The notes: generated from the letters alone by a model not told the origin. A DNA stretch of 64,000 bases from Pseudomonas sp. BN102 (GCF_029871245.1 NZ_SSON01000072.1:124001-188000); one strand, 5' to 3'; shown: positions 28,270 through 37,749, counted from the stretch's first letter. Numbers and translations are program-made.

Positions 28270-28306
28270 ACGACCCCTTTCCCCGGAAAGGTGAGGAGCG
28301 GCTGCT

Positions 28307-29392
28307 GTGGATACCTACAAGAACCGGCCCGGATTCCGCCTCGCCCTGTTCGCCACCCTGCTGGCCATGGTGGTGGTGGCGCTGGGCGCCTATACCCGTC
28401 TGACCCACGCCGGCCTCGGTTGCCCGGACTGGCCCGGCTGCTACGGCTTTATCAGCGTGCCCCAGAGCGAAGCTCAACTGGCCCACGCCGAGGCGAACTT
28501 CCCCCACGCGCCGGTGGAGGCCGAAAAGGGCTGGAACGAGATGGTCCACCGCTATTTCGCCGGCACCCTCGGCCTGGTGATCCTCGGCCTCGCCATTCAT
28601 GCCGTACGCCTGCGTGGTCGTGATGGTCAGCCGCTGAAACTGCCGCTGCTGCTGCTGGGCGTGGTCATCGCCCAGGCCGCTTTCGGCATGTGGACCGTGA
28701 CCCTGCAACTCTGGCCCCAGGTGGTCACCGCCCACCTGCTCGGCGGTTTCACCACCCTGTCCCTGCTGCTCCTGCTCTGCCTGCGGCTGTCCAACGCCTT
28801 TCCTGCCCTGGAACTGCCGGGGCGTCTGCGCCGCTGGGCGGCGCTGGGGCTGGTGCTGGTGATAGTGCAGATCGCCCTGGGCGGCTGGGTCAGCTCCAAC
28901 TACGCAGCGGTGGCCTGCGTCGACCTGCCCACCTGCCACGGCGAGTGGTGGCCGGCAATGGACTTCGCCAACGGCTTCCACCTGACCCAGCACATCGGGC
29001 CGAATTATCTGGGTGGGCAGCTCGACAGCGATGCCCGCACCGCCATCCATATGACACACCGCCTCGGTGCCCTGGCCGTGAGCCTGGTGCTACTGGTCCT
29101 CGCCTGGCAGCTGCACCGTGGCGGCCTGTCGCGCCTCGCCGGGCTGCTGCTGGCGGCGCTGTGCCTCCAGGTGGGGCTGGGCATCAGCAATGTGATGTTC
29201 CACCTGCCGCTGCCAGTGGCGGTGGCGCACAACGGCGGCGGCGCCCTGCTGCTGTTGGTGCTGGTTTCAGTGAATTACCGGGTGCGCAGCCCGGCCCTTC
29301 ATCTAGGAGCGAGCTCTGCTCGCGAAAGGGGGCACGCCGTAAGTTCGCGAGCAGAGCTCGCTCCTACGGCACTGACCCCACACGGCAAATAA
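28307..29392 (+). CDS. ctaA: Heme A synthase CtaA/Cox15, with repeat-derived C-terminal tail
   Basis: A 361-residue, eight-helix membrane enzyme that oxidises a methyl group of heme O to make heme A. Family segments include AYTRLTHAGLGCPDWPGCYG, the paired histidines in EMVHRYFAGTLG, TAHLLGG, MTHRLGALAV and AVAHNGGGALLL. The start is a GTG at 28307. The last 30 or so residues (after NYRVRSP) are encoded largely by a perfect 23-base inverted repeat at 29304-29366, so the native C-terminus seems to have been replaced by repeat sequence. Core function is probably kept because the tail follows the last helix. Confidence 0.93.
   Translation: MDTYKNRPGFRLALFATLLAMVVVALGAYTRLTHAGLGCPDWPGCYGFISVPQSEAQLAHAEANFPHAPVEAEKGWNEMVHRYFAGTLGLVILGLAIHAVRLRGRDGQPLKLPLLLLGVVIAQAAFGMWTVTLQLWPQVVTAHLLGGFTTLSLLLLLCLRLSNAFPALELPGRLRRWAALGLVLVIVQIALGGWVSSNYAAVACVDLPTCHGEWWPAMDFANGFHLTQHIGPNYLGGQLDSDARTAIHMTHRLGALAVSLVLLVLAWQLHRGGLSRLAGLLLAALCLQVGLGISNVMFHLPLPVAVAHNGGGALLLLVLVSVNYRVRSPALHLGASSARERGHAVSSRAELAPTALTPHGK
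29304..29366. repeat. Perfect inverted repeat inside the 3' end of ctaA
   Basis: Arms of 23 identical bases (29304-29326 and 29344-29366, starting TAGGAGCGAGCTCTGC) around a 17-base loop. This is a REP-like hairpin, distinct in sequence from families A to C in this window. It is translated in frame as the ctaA tail. Confidence 0.85.
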
Positions 29393-29416
29393 CCGGATCA
29401 CTGAGGAGTACACGCC

Positions 29417-30322
29417 ATGGCCACTCTGCTCAGCCAAGGACACAGCCAGGCCCACGCCAGCTGGCGCGACTACCTGGAGCTCACCAAGCCCAAGGTGGTG
29501 GTGCTGATGCTGATCACCTCGCTGGTGGGCATGTTTCTCGCCACTCGCGCCGGGGTGCCCTGGGAGGTGCTGCTGTTCGGCAACCTCGGCATCGGCCTCT
29601 GCGCCGGCGCGGCGGCGGCGGTCAACCATGTGGTGGACCGCCGCATCGACTCGATCATGGCGCGCACCCTGAAGCGCCCCGTGGTGAATGGCCGGGTTTC
29701 GCCCGTTGCAGCACTGGCTTTCGCCCTGCTCCTGGCGCTGGCCGGCCAGGCCTTGCTGCTGGCCTTCACCAATGAACTGACCGCCTGGCTGACCCTGGCG
29801 TCCTTGGTGGGCTACGCGGTGCTCTACACCGGCTTCCTCAAGCGAGCCACCCCGCAGAACATCGTCATCGGCGGCCTGGCCGGCGCCGCGCCGCCGCTGC
29901 TCGGCTGGGTGGCGGTCACCGGCCACCTCAGCGCCGAGCCGCTGCTGCTGGTACTGATCATCTTCGCCTGGACCCCGCCGCACTTCTGGGCACTGGCCAT
30001 CCACCGCAAGGAGGAATACGCCAAGGCCGACATCCCCATGCTGCCGGTGACCCACGGCGAGCACTACACCAAGGTGCACATCCTGCTCTACACCCTGGTG
30101 ATGTTCGCCGTCAGCCTGCTGCCCTATGCCATCCACATGAGCGGCCTGCTCTACCTGGTCTGTGCCCTGGGCCTGGGCGCGCGCTTCCTGCAGTGGGCAT
30201 GGGTGTTGTACCGTGACAGCAAACCGCACGCGGCGATCAAGACCTTCAAGTACTCTATCGCCTACCTCTTCCTGCTGTTCATCGCCCTGCTGGTGGACCA
30301 CTACCTGTTGCTGAACCTATGA
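29417..30322 (+). CDS. cyoE: Protoheme IX farnesyltransferase (heme O synthase)
   Basis: A 301-residue UbiA-family membrane prenyltransferase that adds a farnesyl group to heme B to form heme O, the CtaA substrate. The first Asp-rich motif NHVVDRRIDSIMARTLKRP and the second region YAKADIPMLP are in place, with about nine membrane helices. GAGGAG precedes the ATG. The 3' end overlaps the Sco gene by four bases. Confidence 0.95.
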   Translation: MATLLSQGHSQAHASWRDYLELTKPKVVVLMLITSLVGMFLATRAGVPWEVLLFGNLGIGLCAGAAAAVNHVVDRRIDSIMARTLKRPVVNGRVSPVAALAFALLLALAGQALLLAFTNELTAWLTLASLVGYAVLYTGFLKRATPQNIVIGGLAGAAPPLLGWVAVTGHLSAEPLLLVLIIFAWTPPHFWALAIHRKEEYAKADIPMLPVTHGEHYTKVHILLYTLVMFAVSLLPYAIHMSGLLYLVCALGLGARFLQWAWVLYRDSKPHAAIKTFKYSIAYLFLLFIALLVDHYLLLNL

Positions 30323-30954
30323 CCAGAATCCAGAAAACCGTCTTCGTCCTCGTTGCCTTAGTCGCGGTGGTGCTCGGCCTCACCGTGCACCGGGTGCTCA
30401 ACGGCGAGCGCCAGGCCGACCCCACGCAGCTGCTCGACGCCGGCATCGTCCTGCTGCCCCAGAGCCGCACCCTGCCGGCGCTGGAAATGGTCGACCAGAA
30501 TGGCGAGAAGGTCGTAGTGGACCAGCTCAAGGACAAGTGGAGCCTGCTGTTCTTCGGCTACACCTTCTGCCCGGACATCTGCCCCACCACGCTGGCGCAG
30601 ATGCGTGAGCTCAAGGGCCTTCTGCCGCAACAGGCGCGGGATAACCTGCGTGTCGTCCTCGTCAGCGTCGACCCGAACCGCGACACCCCGCAGCAGATGA
30701 AGCAATACCTGGGCTATTTCGACCCGGACTTCGTCGGCATTACCGGCGACCTGCCGACCCTGCAGAAACTGGCCAACGCGGTGAGCATCCCCTTCATTCC
30801 AGCCGATACCAGCAAGGAGAACTACACCGTGGACCACAGCGGCAACCTGGTGATCCTCGGCCCGGACGGCACCCAGCGCGGCTTCATCCGTTCGCCGCTG
30901 AACAACCAGAAGCTCAAGGAGCAGCTGCCGGGGCTGGTGGCGCCGAAGGGCTGA
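30319..30954 (+). CDS. SCO1/SenC family copper chaperone
   Basis: A 211-residue protein with an N-terminal membrane anchor (about 5-25) and a thioredoxin-fold domain. The copper-binding CxxxC is in FCPDICPTTLAQM and the conserved histidine is in VDHSGNLVIL. It delivers copper to or reduces CuA in subunit II. It is the last gene of the cox block (ATGA overlap with cyoE). Confidence 0.93.
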   Translation: MTRIQKTVFVLVALVAVVLGLTVHRVLNGERQADPTQLLDAGIVLLPQSRTLPALEMVDQNGEKVVVDQLKDKWSLLFFGYTFCPDICPTTLAQMRELKGLLPQQARDNLRVVLVSVDPNRDTPQQMKQYLGYFDPDFVGITGDLPTLQKLANAVSIPFIPADTSKENYTVDHSGNLVILGPDGTQRGFIRSPLNNQKLKEQLPGLVAPKG

Positions 30955-30971
30955 TACCGCGCAGGCCGACC

Positions 30972-31003
30972 CGTAGGTTGGGCTGAGCTACGCGAAGCCC
31001 AAC
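30972..31003. repeat. Hairpin repeat family C (copy 1)
   Basis: CGTAGGTTGGGCTGAGC followed by the partly complementary CGCGAAGCCCAAC. Similar copies are at 37640-37672 and 62056-62088 in the opposite orientation. A degraded half-copy of family A (CGCGAATGAATTCGCTCACA) follows at about 31024-31043. Confidence 0.65.
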
Positions 31004-31065
31004 GAATCCGGTGCACGGCCTTTCGCGAATGAATTCGCTCACAGGAAACGAATTTCGCACCCACA

Positions 31066-31095
31066 AAAAAGCCCGCTCTATGAGCGGGCTTTTTC
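31066..31095. terminator. Bidirectional terminator between sco and metQ
   Basis: A stem AGCCCGCTC / GAGCGGGCT (31070-31078 with 31082-31090) and a three-base loop, with an A-run before and a T-run after. It serves both convergent units. Confidence 0.88.
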
Positions 31096-31111
31096 ATTTC
31101 AGCGGAGGCGA

Positions 31112-31888
31112 TCAGAACGCCGGCACCACGGCGCCCTTGTACTTCTCCTCGATGAACTTCTTCACCTCGGGGCTGTGCAGGGCGGCGGCCAGTTTCTGCA
31201 TGTCGGCGCTGGACTTGTTGTCTTCGCGGGCCACCAGGATGTTCACATAGGGCGAGTCGCTGCCTTCGATGGCCAGGGCGTCCTTGGTGGGGTTCAGCTT
31301 GGCTTCCAGGGCGTAGTTGGTGTTGATCAGCGCCAGGTCCACCTGGTTCAGCACGCGGGGCAGGGTGGCGGCTTCCAGTTCACGCACCTTGATGCCCTTC
31401 GGGTTCTCGGCGATGTCCTTCGGGGTGGCGGTGATGCTGGTGTTGTCCTTCAGCTTGATCACGCCGGCCTTGTCTAGCAGCAGTAGGGCGCGGCCGCCGT
31501 TGGTGGCGTCGTTGGGAATGACCACTTGGGCGCCTTCGGGCAGTTCGGCCAGGGTCTTGACCTTGCTGGAGTAAGCGCCGAAGGGCTCGATGTGCACGCC
31601 GGCCACGGTTACCAGCTTCACCTTGGTCTGGCGGGCCTTGTTGAACTCATCCAGGTAAGGCTGGTGCTGGAAGAAGTTGGCGTCGAGGCGGCCTTCTGCG
31701 ACCTGGATGTTCGGTTGCACGTAGTCGGTGAAGACCTTCACCTGCAGGTCCACGCCTTCCTTGGCCAGTTGCGGCTTGATGAATTCGAGGATTTCCGCGT
31801 GGGGCACCGGGGTGGCGGCCACTTTCAGGGTGTCGGCCTGGGCGGAGAGGGCGGTCAGGGCGGCGAAGGCCACCAGCAGTTTCTTCAT
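31112..31888 (-). CDS. metQ: Methionine ABC transporter substrate-binding protein
   Basis: A 258-residue periplasmic protein of the NlpA/MetQ family that binds methionine for import through MetNI. The family core is clear (VAATPVPHAEIL, DYVQPNIQVAEGRLDANFFQHQPYLD, NDATNGGRALLLLDKAG). Most relatives carry a lipobox cysteine; here the leader MKKLLVAFAALTALSAQA has none, so the protein is probably free in the periplasm. AAGGAG precedes the ATG. It is the last gene of metNIQ. Confidence 0.93.
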   Translation of the reverse strand: MKKLLVAFAALTALSAQADTLKVAATPVPHAEILEFIKPQLAKEGVDLQVKVFTDYVQPNIQVAEGRLDANFFQHQPYLDEFNKARQTKVKLVTVAGVHIEPFGAYSSKVKTLAELPEGAQVVIPNDATNGGRALLLLDKAGVIKLKDNTSITATPKDIAENPKGIKVRELEAATLPRVLNQVDLALINTNYALEAKLNPTKDALAIEGSDSPYVNILVAREDNKSSADMQKLAAALHSPEVKKFIEEKYKGAVVPAF

Positions 31889-31942
31889 GAGCGGCTCCTT
31901 GGGGAAGTCATCGGGCCGGTGCGGATGGGCGCCGGCTCCAGG

Positions 31943-32608
31943 TCATTTACGGGAGAAGTGCACCACCAGCTTGTCGCCGACGGTTTGCAGAATCTGTACG
32001 AGCACCAGCAAGAGGATCACGGTGACCACCATCACGTCGGTCTGGAAGCGCTGGTAGCCGAAGCGGATGGCCAGGTCGCCGAGTCCGCCCGCGCCCACCA
32101 CACCGGCCATGGCGGTGTAGGACACCAGGGTGATGGCGGTGACGGTGATGGCGGCATAGATGCCCGGCCGCGCTTCCGGCAGCAGGGCGTTGACGATGAT
32201 CTGCCGGGTGGTGGCGCCCATGGCCTGGGTGGCTTCGAGGATGCCGCGGTCCACTTCACGCAAGGCCGTTTCCACCAGTCGCGCGAAGAAGGGCGTCGCA
32301 CCCACCACCAACGGCGGGATGGCGCCGGCTACCCCCAGGGAGGTGCCAGTGATGAACACGGTGAAGGGAATCATCACGATCAGCAGGATGATGAAGGGCA
32401 GCGAGCGCAGCACGTTCACCAGCAGCGACAGCAGCCCGTAGACGGCCCTCTGCTCGAACAGCTGGCGCGGACCGGTGAGGAACAGCAGCACGCCCAGCGG
32501 CAGGCCCAGGAGCACGGTGAACAGCAGCGAGCCGCCCAGCATCAGCAGGGTGTCGAGGGTGGCGAGCCAGATTTCGTACCAGTCGATATTGGCGAGCAGG
32601 GCGTCCAT
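31943..32608 (-). CDS. metI: Methionine ABC transporter permease
   Basis: A 221-residue inner-membrane permease with about five helices. The ABC-coupling EAA-like segment is EATQAMGATTRQIIVNALLPEARPG. Its ATG overlaps the metN stop (TGATG), so the two are translationally coupled. Confidence 0.93.
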   Translation of the reverse strand: MDALLANIDWYEIWLATLDTLLMLGGSLLFTVLLGLPLGVLLFLTGPRQLFEQRAVYGLLSLLVNVLRSLPFIILLIVMIPFTVFITGTSLGVAGAIPPLVVGATPFFARLVETALREVDRGILEATQAMGATTRQIIVNALLPEARPGIYAAITVTAITLVSYTAMAGVVGAGGLGDLAIRFGYQRFQTDVMVVTVILLLVLVQILQTVGDKLVVHFSRK

Positions 32609-33615
32609 CAACGCAGGATCTCCAGGTGCACGTCCGCCTCGCGGAAGCAGCCAAGCGCGGCGTCGATGTCGCCGCCGGTCAGGGCCAGGGTCAGTTGGCC
32701 GTAGGGGGTGTCCTTGATACGGTCGATTCGGCCGGCAAGGATGCTGTAGTCCACGCCGGTCTGGCGCGCCACGGTCCCCAACAGCGGGGCGTAGGTGGCG
32801 TCGCCACGGAAGGTCAGGCGCAGGATGCGGCCGGCGACATGGGCGAAGTCATCGCGCTGCTCGCCTTCGTCGACCTGCTCGTCCTCCAGCACGAAGCGCT
32901 GGGTGGTGGGGTGCTGCGGGTGCAGGAACACATCGGCCACCGGGCCCTGCTCGACTATCACCCCGCCATCCATTACCGCGACGCGGTCGCAGACGCGGCG
33001 GATCACATCCATCTCGTGGGTGATGAGGACGATGGTCAGGTTCAGCTCGCGATTGATCTCGGCCAGCAGCTGCAGCACCGAAGCGGTGGTCTGCGGATCG
33101 AGGGCGCTGGTGGCCTCGTCGCAAAGCAGGATCTTCGGCTGGGTGGCCAGGGCGCGGGCGATGCCGACGCGCTGCTTCTGGCCGCCGGAGAGCTGCGCCG
33201 GGTACTTTTTGGCATGGTCGCTGAGGCCGACGCGGGCCAGCAGTTCGGCGACGCGGCGGTCGATCTCGGCGCGGGACAGCTCGCCGGCCAGCTTCAGCGG
33301 CAGGGCGACGTTGTCGGCGACGGTCTTGGACGACAGCAGGTTGAAGTGCTGGAAGATCATCCCGACGCGCTGGCGGAAGCGGCGCAGGCCTTCACTGTCG
33401 AGGGCGGTCACATCTTCACCTTCGATGACGATGCGTCCGCCGGAGGGTTCCTCGAGGCGGTTGATCAGGCGCAGCAGGGTGCTCTTGCCGGCGCCCGAAT
33501 GGCCGATCAGGCCGAAGACTTCGCCGCTCTGGATGGCGAGATTGGTCGGCTGCAGGGCCGGGATTTCGCGGCCCTCGACGCGGTACGCCTTGTGGACGTG
33601 GTGGAATTCGATCAC
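32608..33615 (-). CDS. metN: Methionine ABC transporter ATP-binding protein
   Basis: A 335-residue ATPase. Walker A is GHSGAGKST (about residues 38-46), the signature is [15 protein letters not shown], Walker B is [12 protein letters not shown], and the switch is ITHEMD. The C-terminal NIL domain (about 265-335) is the methionine-sensing domain characteristic of MetN and causes inhibition by internal methionine. It is the first gene of the unit. Confidence 0.95.
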   Translation of the reverse strand: MIEFHHVHKAYRVEGREIPALQPTNLAIQSGEVFGLIGHSGAGKSTLLRLINRLEEPSGGRIVIEGEDVTALDSEGLRRFRQRVGMIFQHFNLLSSKTVADNVALPLKLAGELSRAEIDRRVAELLARVGLSDHAKKYPAQLSGGQKQRVGIARALATQPKILLCDEATSALDPQTTASVLQLLAEINRELNLTIVLITHEMDVIRRVCDRVAVMDGGVIVEQGPVADVFLHPQHPTTQRFVLEDEQVDEGEQRDDFAHVAGRILRLTFRGDATYAPLLGTVARQTGVDYSILAGRIDRIKDTPYGQLTLALTGGDIDAALGCFREADVHLEILR

Positions 33616-33779
33616 TGCGGAAACCTTGTGGGTTCGTCGTTAGCCGGATCGGCTAAAAACCGGCAAGTTTACCTGCTCGCGCATAGGCGCAGAAAATCTT
33701 TCTGGACCTATGGCTATAGCTTCAGGGAATAAGCGACAGACGGACTCTGAGCAGTCTAGCTGCCCGCTGGGAACCGGCC

Positions 33780-34208
33780 TCAGGACTGTGGGACCAGCTC
33801 CACGGGAGGCGTTTCGCTGGTGGCCTGGCGTGCCTTGTCGATGGCACTGTTCAGGCCCTCGGTCAGGGCTGGCGCCTTGGGCGTGAGGCTGCGGGCATGG
33901 CTGAGGGCGGTGGCGGCACCGTTAAGGTCACCCTGCTGCAGGGCGACCTGGCTGCGCTTCAGCCAGGCGTCGGCGAGCTGGCGCTGGTACTGGCCGAGGC
34001 GGGCATCGGCGGCGGACTGGCCTTCCAGGGCCCTGAGCTGGGTTTCGGCGTCGGTCAGCTGGCCGGCTGCCAGGGCCTGGTCCAGCTGCTGGAAGCTGCT
34101 GCGCAGGTCGTCCGCTGGCGCTTGGGCGTCTTGCCGCGCGGTCTGGCAGGCGGCAAGCAGCAGGGAAAGCGCGGCAACGGAAAGGCAACGAGTGGCGAAC
34201 GGCTTCAT
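33780..34208 (-). CDS. Hypothetical lipoprotein (PA5502-like)
   Basis: A 142-residue predicted lipoprotein with lipobox LLAAC (Cys21) and an alanine- and glutamine-rich helical mature part resembling a degenerate TPR-like hairpin (QLDQALAAGQLTDAETQLRALEG, then SQVALQQGDLNGAATALSHARSL). ATG 34208 is preferred; an earlier in-frame start at 34232 would add eight residues. It stands alone between the met and znu genes. The function is unknown. Confidence 0.75.
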   Translation of the reverse strand: MKPFATRCLSVAALSLLLAACQTARQDAQAPADDLRSSFQQLDQALAAGQLTDAETQLRALEGQSAADARLGQYQRQLADAWLKRSQVALQQGDLNGAATALSHARSLTPKAPALTEGLNSAIDKARQATSETPPVELVPQS

Positions 34209-34365
34209 TTCGACAGGTCCCTGATTGCGCAAAAAACGCGCGATTCTACACTGCGGAGCCGATCAGGACAAAAGATAAGGTCGATTCGGACACCGAATTG
34301 GCCTTTCGCGGGGCATTTTCGCGCGTTCATTCGAACAAATGCCTGTCCGCCTTGGCCGCGCGCAC

Positions 34366-35151
34366 TCAGGCGCGGCGCGGCAGGGCAAAGCTGCAGAGGA
34401 ACAGGCTGGCGGCGGAGACCACGATGGACGGGCCGGCCGGGGTGTCCTTGAACCAGGACAGCGCCAGGCCTGCGCAGACCGCCACCAGGCCCAGCAGGCT
34501 GGCGCCCAGGGCCATCTGCTCCGGGCTGCGGGCGTGACGCTGGGCCGCAGCCGCGGGGATGATCAGCAGGGAGGTGATCAGCAGCACGCCGACTATCTTC
34601 ATGGCCACGGCAATGACGATGGCGATCAGCAGCATCAGGCCGAGGCGGATGGCCGCCACAGGTAGGCCCTCCACGCGGGCCAGCTCTTCATGCACGGTGA
34701 TCGCCAGCAGCGGCCGCCACATCGGGATCAACACCAGCATCACCAGGGCGCTGCCGCCGAGGATCCAGGCCAGGTCGCTGCGGCTCACCGCCAGCAGGTC
34801 GCCGAATAAATAGGCCATCAGGTCGATGCGCACTTCGCTCATGAAGCTCAGCACCACCAGCCCGAGTGACAGGGTGCTGTGGGCAAGTATCCCCAGCAGG
34901 GTGTCCGAGGCCAGTGGCTGGCGCTGCTGCAGGGTCACCAGCAGCACGGCGAGCAGGACGCAGCCGACTGTCACCGCCAGCGTCGGGCTGACGTCCAGCA
35001 TCAGGCCGAGGGCCACGCCCAGCAGGGCGGCGTGGGACAAGGTGTCGCCGAAATAGGCCATGCGTCGCCAGACCACGAAGGAGCCGAGGGGGCCGGCCAC
35101 CAGGGCCAGGGCGAGGCCGGCGAGGAGGGCGTTGAGCAGGAAATCAGCCAT
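34366..35151 (-). CDS. znuB: Zinc ABC transporter permease
   Basis: A 261-residue membrane protein of the ABC-3 (metal) permease family with about eight helices. Landmarks are [19 protein letters not shown] and the later [21 protein letters not shown] start. It forms the zinc channel for ZnuA and ZnuC. The start overlaps the znuC stop by eight bases. Confidence 0.94.
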   Translation of the reverse strand: MADFLLNALLAGLALALVAGPLGSFVVWRRMAYFGDTLSHAALLGVALGLMLDVSPTLAVTVGCVLLAVLLVTLQQRQPLASDTLLGILAHSTLSLGLVVLSFMSEVRIDLMAYLFGDLLAVSRSDLAWILGGSALVMLVLIPMWRPLLAITVHEELARVEGLPVAAIRLGLMLLIAIVIAVAMKIVGVLLITSLLIIPAAAAQRHARSPEQMALGASLLGLVAVCAGLALSWFKDTPAGPSIVVSAASLFLCSFALPRRA

Positions 35152-35947
35152 GGTTGCAGTCGGGGCCGTGCTTGTGGACGGGAGTGAAACGGGTGCCGTC
35201 GGGGAAGGGCGGGTTCTTCACCACCTCGCCATGCAGGTCGTGGGCATGGTCGTGATGGTGGTGGTAGACGGCCAGGCTCTTCGCGTCCTGGCCGAATAGC
35301 TCGACAAAGGCCGGGTCAAAGCTGACCTGTTCCGGATGGCCCGAGCAGCAGACGTGGCGGTTCAGGCAGACCACCTGGTCAGTGGTGCTCATCACCAGGT
35401 GCAGATCGTGGGAGACCATCAGCACGCCGCAGCCGTGGCGGTCGCGCAGGCGGGTGATCAGGCGGTAGAGCTCGGCCTGGCCGGCGACGTCGACGCCCTG
35501 CACCGGCTCGTCCAGCACCAGCAGTTCGGGCTCGCGCAGCAGGGCTCGGGCCAGCAGGACGCGCTGCAGTTCGCCGCCGGAGATGTTCTGCAGCGGACTG
35601 TCGATCACCTGGGTGGCACCCACTTCGTCCAGGGCCGAGAGCACCGCCTTGCGGTCCACGCCCGGCACCAGGCGCAGGAAACGCAGCACGGTGAGCGGCA
35701 GTGTGGCGTCCACCTGGAGCTTCTGCGGCATGTAGCCGATATGCAGGCGCGGCTTGCGCCAGACCTCGCCGCGGTGGGGCTTGAGCAGGCCGAGCACGGT
35801 GCGCACCAGGGTAGTCTTGCCGGCGCCATTGGGGCCGATCAGGGTGACGATCTCCCCGGCCTTCACCGCCAGGCGCACATCCTGCAGCACCGCCTGGCCG
35901 GCGAAATCGACGCCGACGCCGTCGAGGCGGATCAGCTCATCGCTCAT
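35144..35947 (-). CDS. znuC: Zinc ABC transporter ATP-binding protein
   Basis: A 267-residue ATPase with Walker [10 protein letters not shown], signature [15 protein letters not shown], Walker [13 protein letters not shown] and switch MVSHDLH. The C-terminal tail is rich in histidine ([13 protein letters not shown]) and may bind zinc. The ATG lies at 35947, overlapping the zur stop by four bases. Confidence 0.95.
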   Translation of the reverse strand: MSDELIRLDGVGVDFAGQAVLQDVRLAVKAGEIVTLIGPNGAGKTTLVRTVLGLLKPHRGEVWRKPRLHIGYMPQKLQVDATLPLTVLRFLRLVPGVDRKAVLSALDEVGATQVIDSPLQNISGGELQRVLLARALLREPELLVLDEPVQGVDVAGQAELYRLITRLRDRHGCGVLMVSHDLHLVMSTTDQVVCLNRHVCCSGHPEQVSFDPAFVELFGQDAKSLAVYHHHHDHAHDLHGEVVKNPPFPDGTRFTPVHKHGPDCNHG

Positions 35948-36444
35948 GCGGCCACCTGGCAGCTGGCACAGAGGCCGACGATTTCCACGGTCTGGCCTTC
36001 GACGGCAAAGCCCACGGACTTGGCGCTCTCGACTATGGCCTGGCTGATGCTCGGCTGTTCCAGCTCGATGGCGGTCTGGCAGTTGCGGCAGATGAGGAAC
36101 TGGCCCTGGTGGGCGATGCCCGGATGGTTGCAGCCGACGAAGGCGTTGAGCGAAGCGATGCGATGCACCAGGCCGTTCTCGAGGAGGAAGTCGAGGGCAC
36201 GGTAGACCGTGGGCGGCGCCGCGCGGCGGCCGTCCTCCTCGGTCAGCACGCCGAGGATGTCGTAGGCGCCCAGCGGCTTGTGGCTCTGCCAGACCAGTTC
36301 CAGCACGCGCTTGCGCAGGGCGGTCAGGCGCAGTCCCTGGCGGCTGCAGATGGCATCGGCCTCGGACAGGGCGTTGGACACGCAATGGGAATGGTCGTGG
36401 GGGCGACAGGCCAGGGGGGCTTTTGCGCTGATCGGCTTGAGCAT
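35944..36444 (-). CDS. zur: Zinc uptake regulator (Fur family)
   Basis: A 166-residue Fur-family repressor (Np20/Zur of P. aeruginosa). The DNA-binding domain includes [17 protein letters not shown] and [10 protein letters not shown]. The structural zinc site is formed by the pairs CRNC and CASC near the C-terminus. With zinc bound it represses the znu genes on both sides. It leads a zur-znuC-znuB transcript. Confidence 0.95.
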   Translation of the reverse strand: MLKPISAKAPLACRPHDHSHCVSNALSEADAICSRQGLRLTALRKRVLELVWQSHKPLGAYDILGVLTEEDGRRAAPPTVYRALDFLLENGLVHRIASLNAFVGCNHPGIAHQGQFLICRNCQTAIELEQPSISQAIVESAKSVGFAVEGQTVEIVGLCASCQVAA

Positions 36445-36469
36445 GGCGGCGACGTCTTGGGAAAGAGAC

Positions 36470-36482
36470 GTTATTCTATAAC
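36470..36482. promoter_or_regulatory. Zur box between zur and znuA
   Basis: GTTATTCTATAAC, an inverted repeat GTTAT-N3-ATAAC inside an AT-rich stretch, in the 61-base interval between the divergent zur and znuA genes. This fits the Zur operator of gamma-proteobacteria, so one site could regulate both units. Confidence 0.8.
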
Positions 36483-36505
36483 TCTTTTACCGCCGAGTCT
36501 GTGCC

Positions 36506-37423
36506 GTGGTCCGTCTCTTCGTCTCCCTCTTCCTGAGTGCTTGTGCGCTGTCGGCCCAGGCCGATGTGCGCCTGCTGACCAGCATCAAGCCGCTGCAACT
36601 GATCGCCGCCGCCGTGCAGGATGGCGCCGGCCAGCCAGAGGTGCTGCTGCCCCCCGGTGCTTCGCCGCACCAGTACGCCCTGCGCCCCTCCGACGTGCGC
36701 CGGGTGCGCGAGGCGGACCTGTTTTACTGGATTGGCCCGGATCTGGAAGGCTTCCTGCCCCGCGTACTGGAGGGCCGCGACAAGCCCAGCGTGGCCGTGC
36801 AGACGCTGCCCGGTCTGCAGCTGCGTCACTTCGAAGCCGTTCACGACGAGCATGAAGAAGAAGGCCACGACGAACACGAACACGACCATGACCATCGCCC
36901 CGGCTCCCTGGACGCCCACCTCTGGCTGCTGCCGGCCAACGCACGGGTGATCGCCGCGCACATGGCCGTCGACCTGGCCGCTGCCGACCCGGCCAACTCC
37001 GTTCGCTACCAGGCCAACCTGAAGGCCTTCGAGAGCCGCCTCGACCAGCTCGACGCGAAGCTCAAGGCGCGCATGGCGGGGGTCGCCGGCAAGCCCTTCT
37101 TCGTCTTCCACGAAGCCTTCGACTACTTCGAGGCCGCCTACGGCCTGAGCCATTCCGGCGTGTTCAGCGTGGCCAGCGAAGTGCAGCCTGGCGCCCGCCA
37201 CGTCGCCACCATGCGCGCCCGCCTGCAGCAGGCCGGGCCCAGTTGCGTGTTCAGCGAGCCGCCGGCCCGTCCGCGCCTGACCGAGACCCTGACCGAGGGC
37301 CTGCCGGTGCGCCTGGCCGAACTGGACGCCCTGGGCACGAACGCCCCGGTGGCCGCCGATGGCTATGAGAAGCTGCTGCAGAATCTCGGTGATGGCCTGG
37401 CCGGGTGCCTGGAGTCACTCTGA
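36506..37423 (+). CDS. znuA: Zinc ABC transporter substrate-binding protein
   Basis: A 305-residue periplasmic cluster 9 metal-binding protein. The first metal histidine is in GASPHQYALRPSD. A histidine- and acid-rich flexible loop at about residues 112-132 is typical of ZnuA, and further ligands are in DAHLWLLP and VFHEAFDYFE. The signal peptide ends ALSAQA. The start is GTG 36506. It is transcribed divergently from zur under the Zur box. Confidence 0.94.
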   Translation: MVRLFVSLFLSACALSAQADVRLLTSIKPLQLIAAAVQDGAGQPEVLLPPGASPHQYALRPSDVRRVREADLFYWIGPDLEGFLPRVLEGRDKPSVAVQTLPGLQLRHFEAVHDEHEEEGHDEHEHDHDHRPGSLDAHLWLLPANARVIAAHMAVDLAAADPANSVRYQANLKAFESRLDQLDAKLKARMAGVAGKPFFVFHEAFDYFEAAYGLSHSGVFSVASEVQPGARHVATMRARLQQAGPSCVFSEPPARPRLTETLTEGLPVRLAELDALGTNAPVAADGYEKLLQNLGDGLAGCLESL

Positions 37424-37476
37424 TTCGCGAATGAATGCGCTTCCACGGAGTTCCGCCGCTTCCAGCGCGCGTCACC

Positions 37477-37593
37477 GCTCTCCCGCCGGGGCGAAGAGGC
37501 ACACGCTTTCGGAAGCACCGCTTCCGGTGCCGATGAACGACTGAGCGCGAAGCGATCAGGCCGGGGCGCAGGGCGGGGGCCTGAGGAGAGGGA
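37477..37593. repeat. Intergenic repeat family B (copy 1)
   Basis: A segment of about 117 bases sharing a long near-identical core with 61930-62046, including GTGCCGATGAACGACTGAGC and the following CGAAGCGATCAGGCCGGGGC. The gap between znuA and nrdJ (37424-37787) holds this element, a half-copy of family A near 37424-37445 and a family C copy; no ORF is supported. Confidence 0.75.
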
Positions 37594-37639
37594 CGCTTCA
37601 GGTGCATCGGATTCCGCCTTCAACTGACTTGCCGCAATC

Positions 37640-37672
37640 GTTGGGCTTCGCAAGCTCAGCACCAACCTACGG
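37640..37672. repeat. Hairpin repeat family C (copy 2)
   Basis: GTTGGGCTTCGCAAGCTCAGC followed by the complementary ACCAACCTACGG. It is the reverse orientation of the copy at 30972-31003 and close to the copy at 62056-62088. Confidence 0.7.
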
Positions 37673-37749
37673 GAGCATGGAGCCGCCTGCTAAGGTGAGA
37701 GAGGGGCCGCGGGCCGCTTTGATGTGGATCAGCGGCCGGCATTCGTGGT

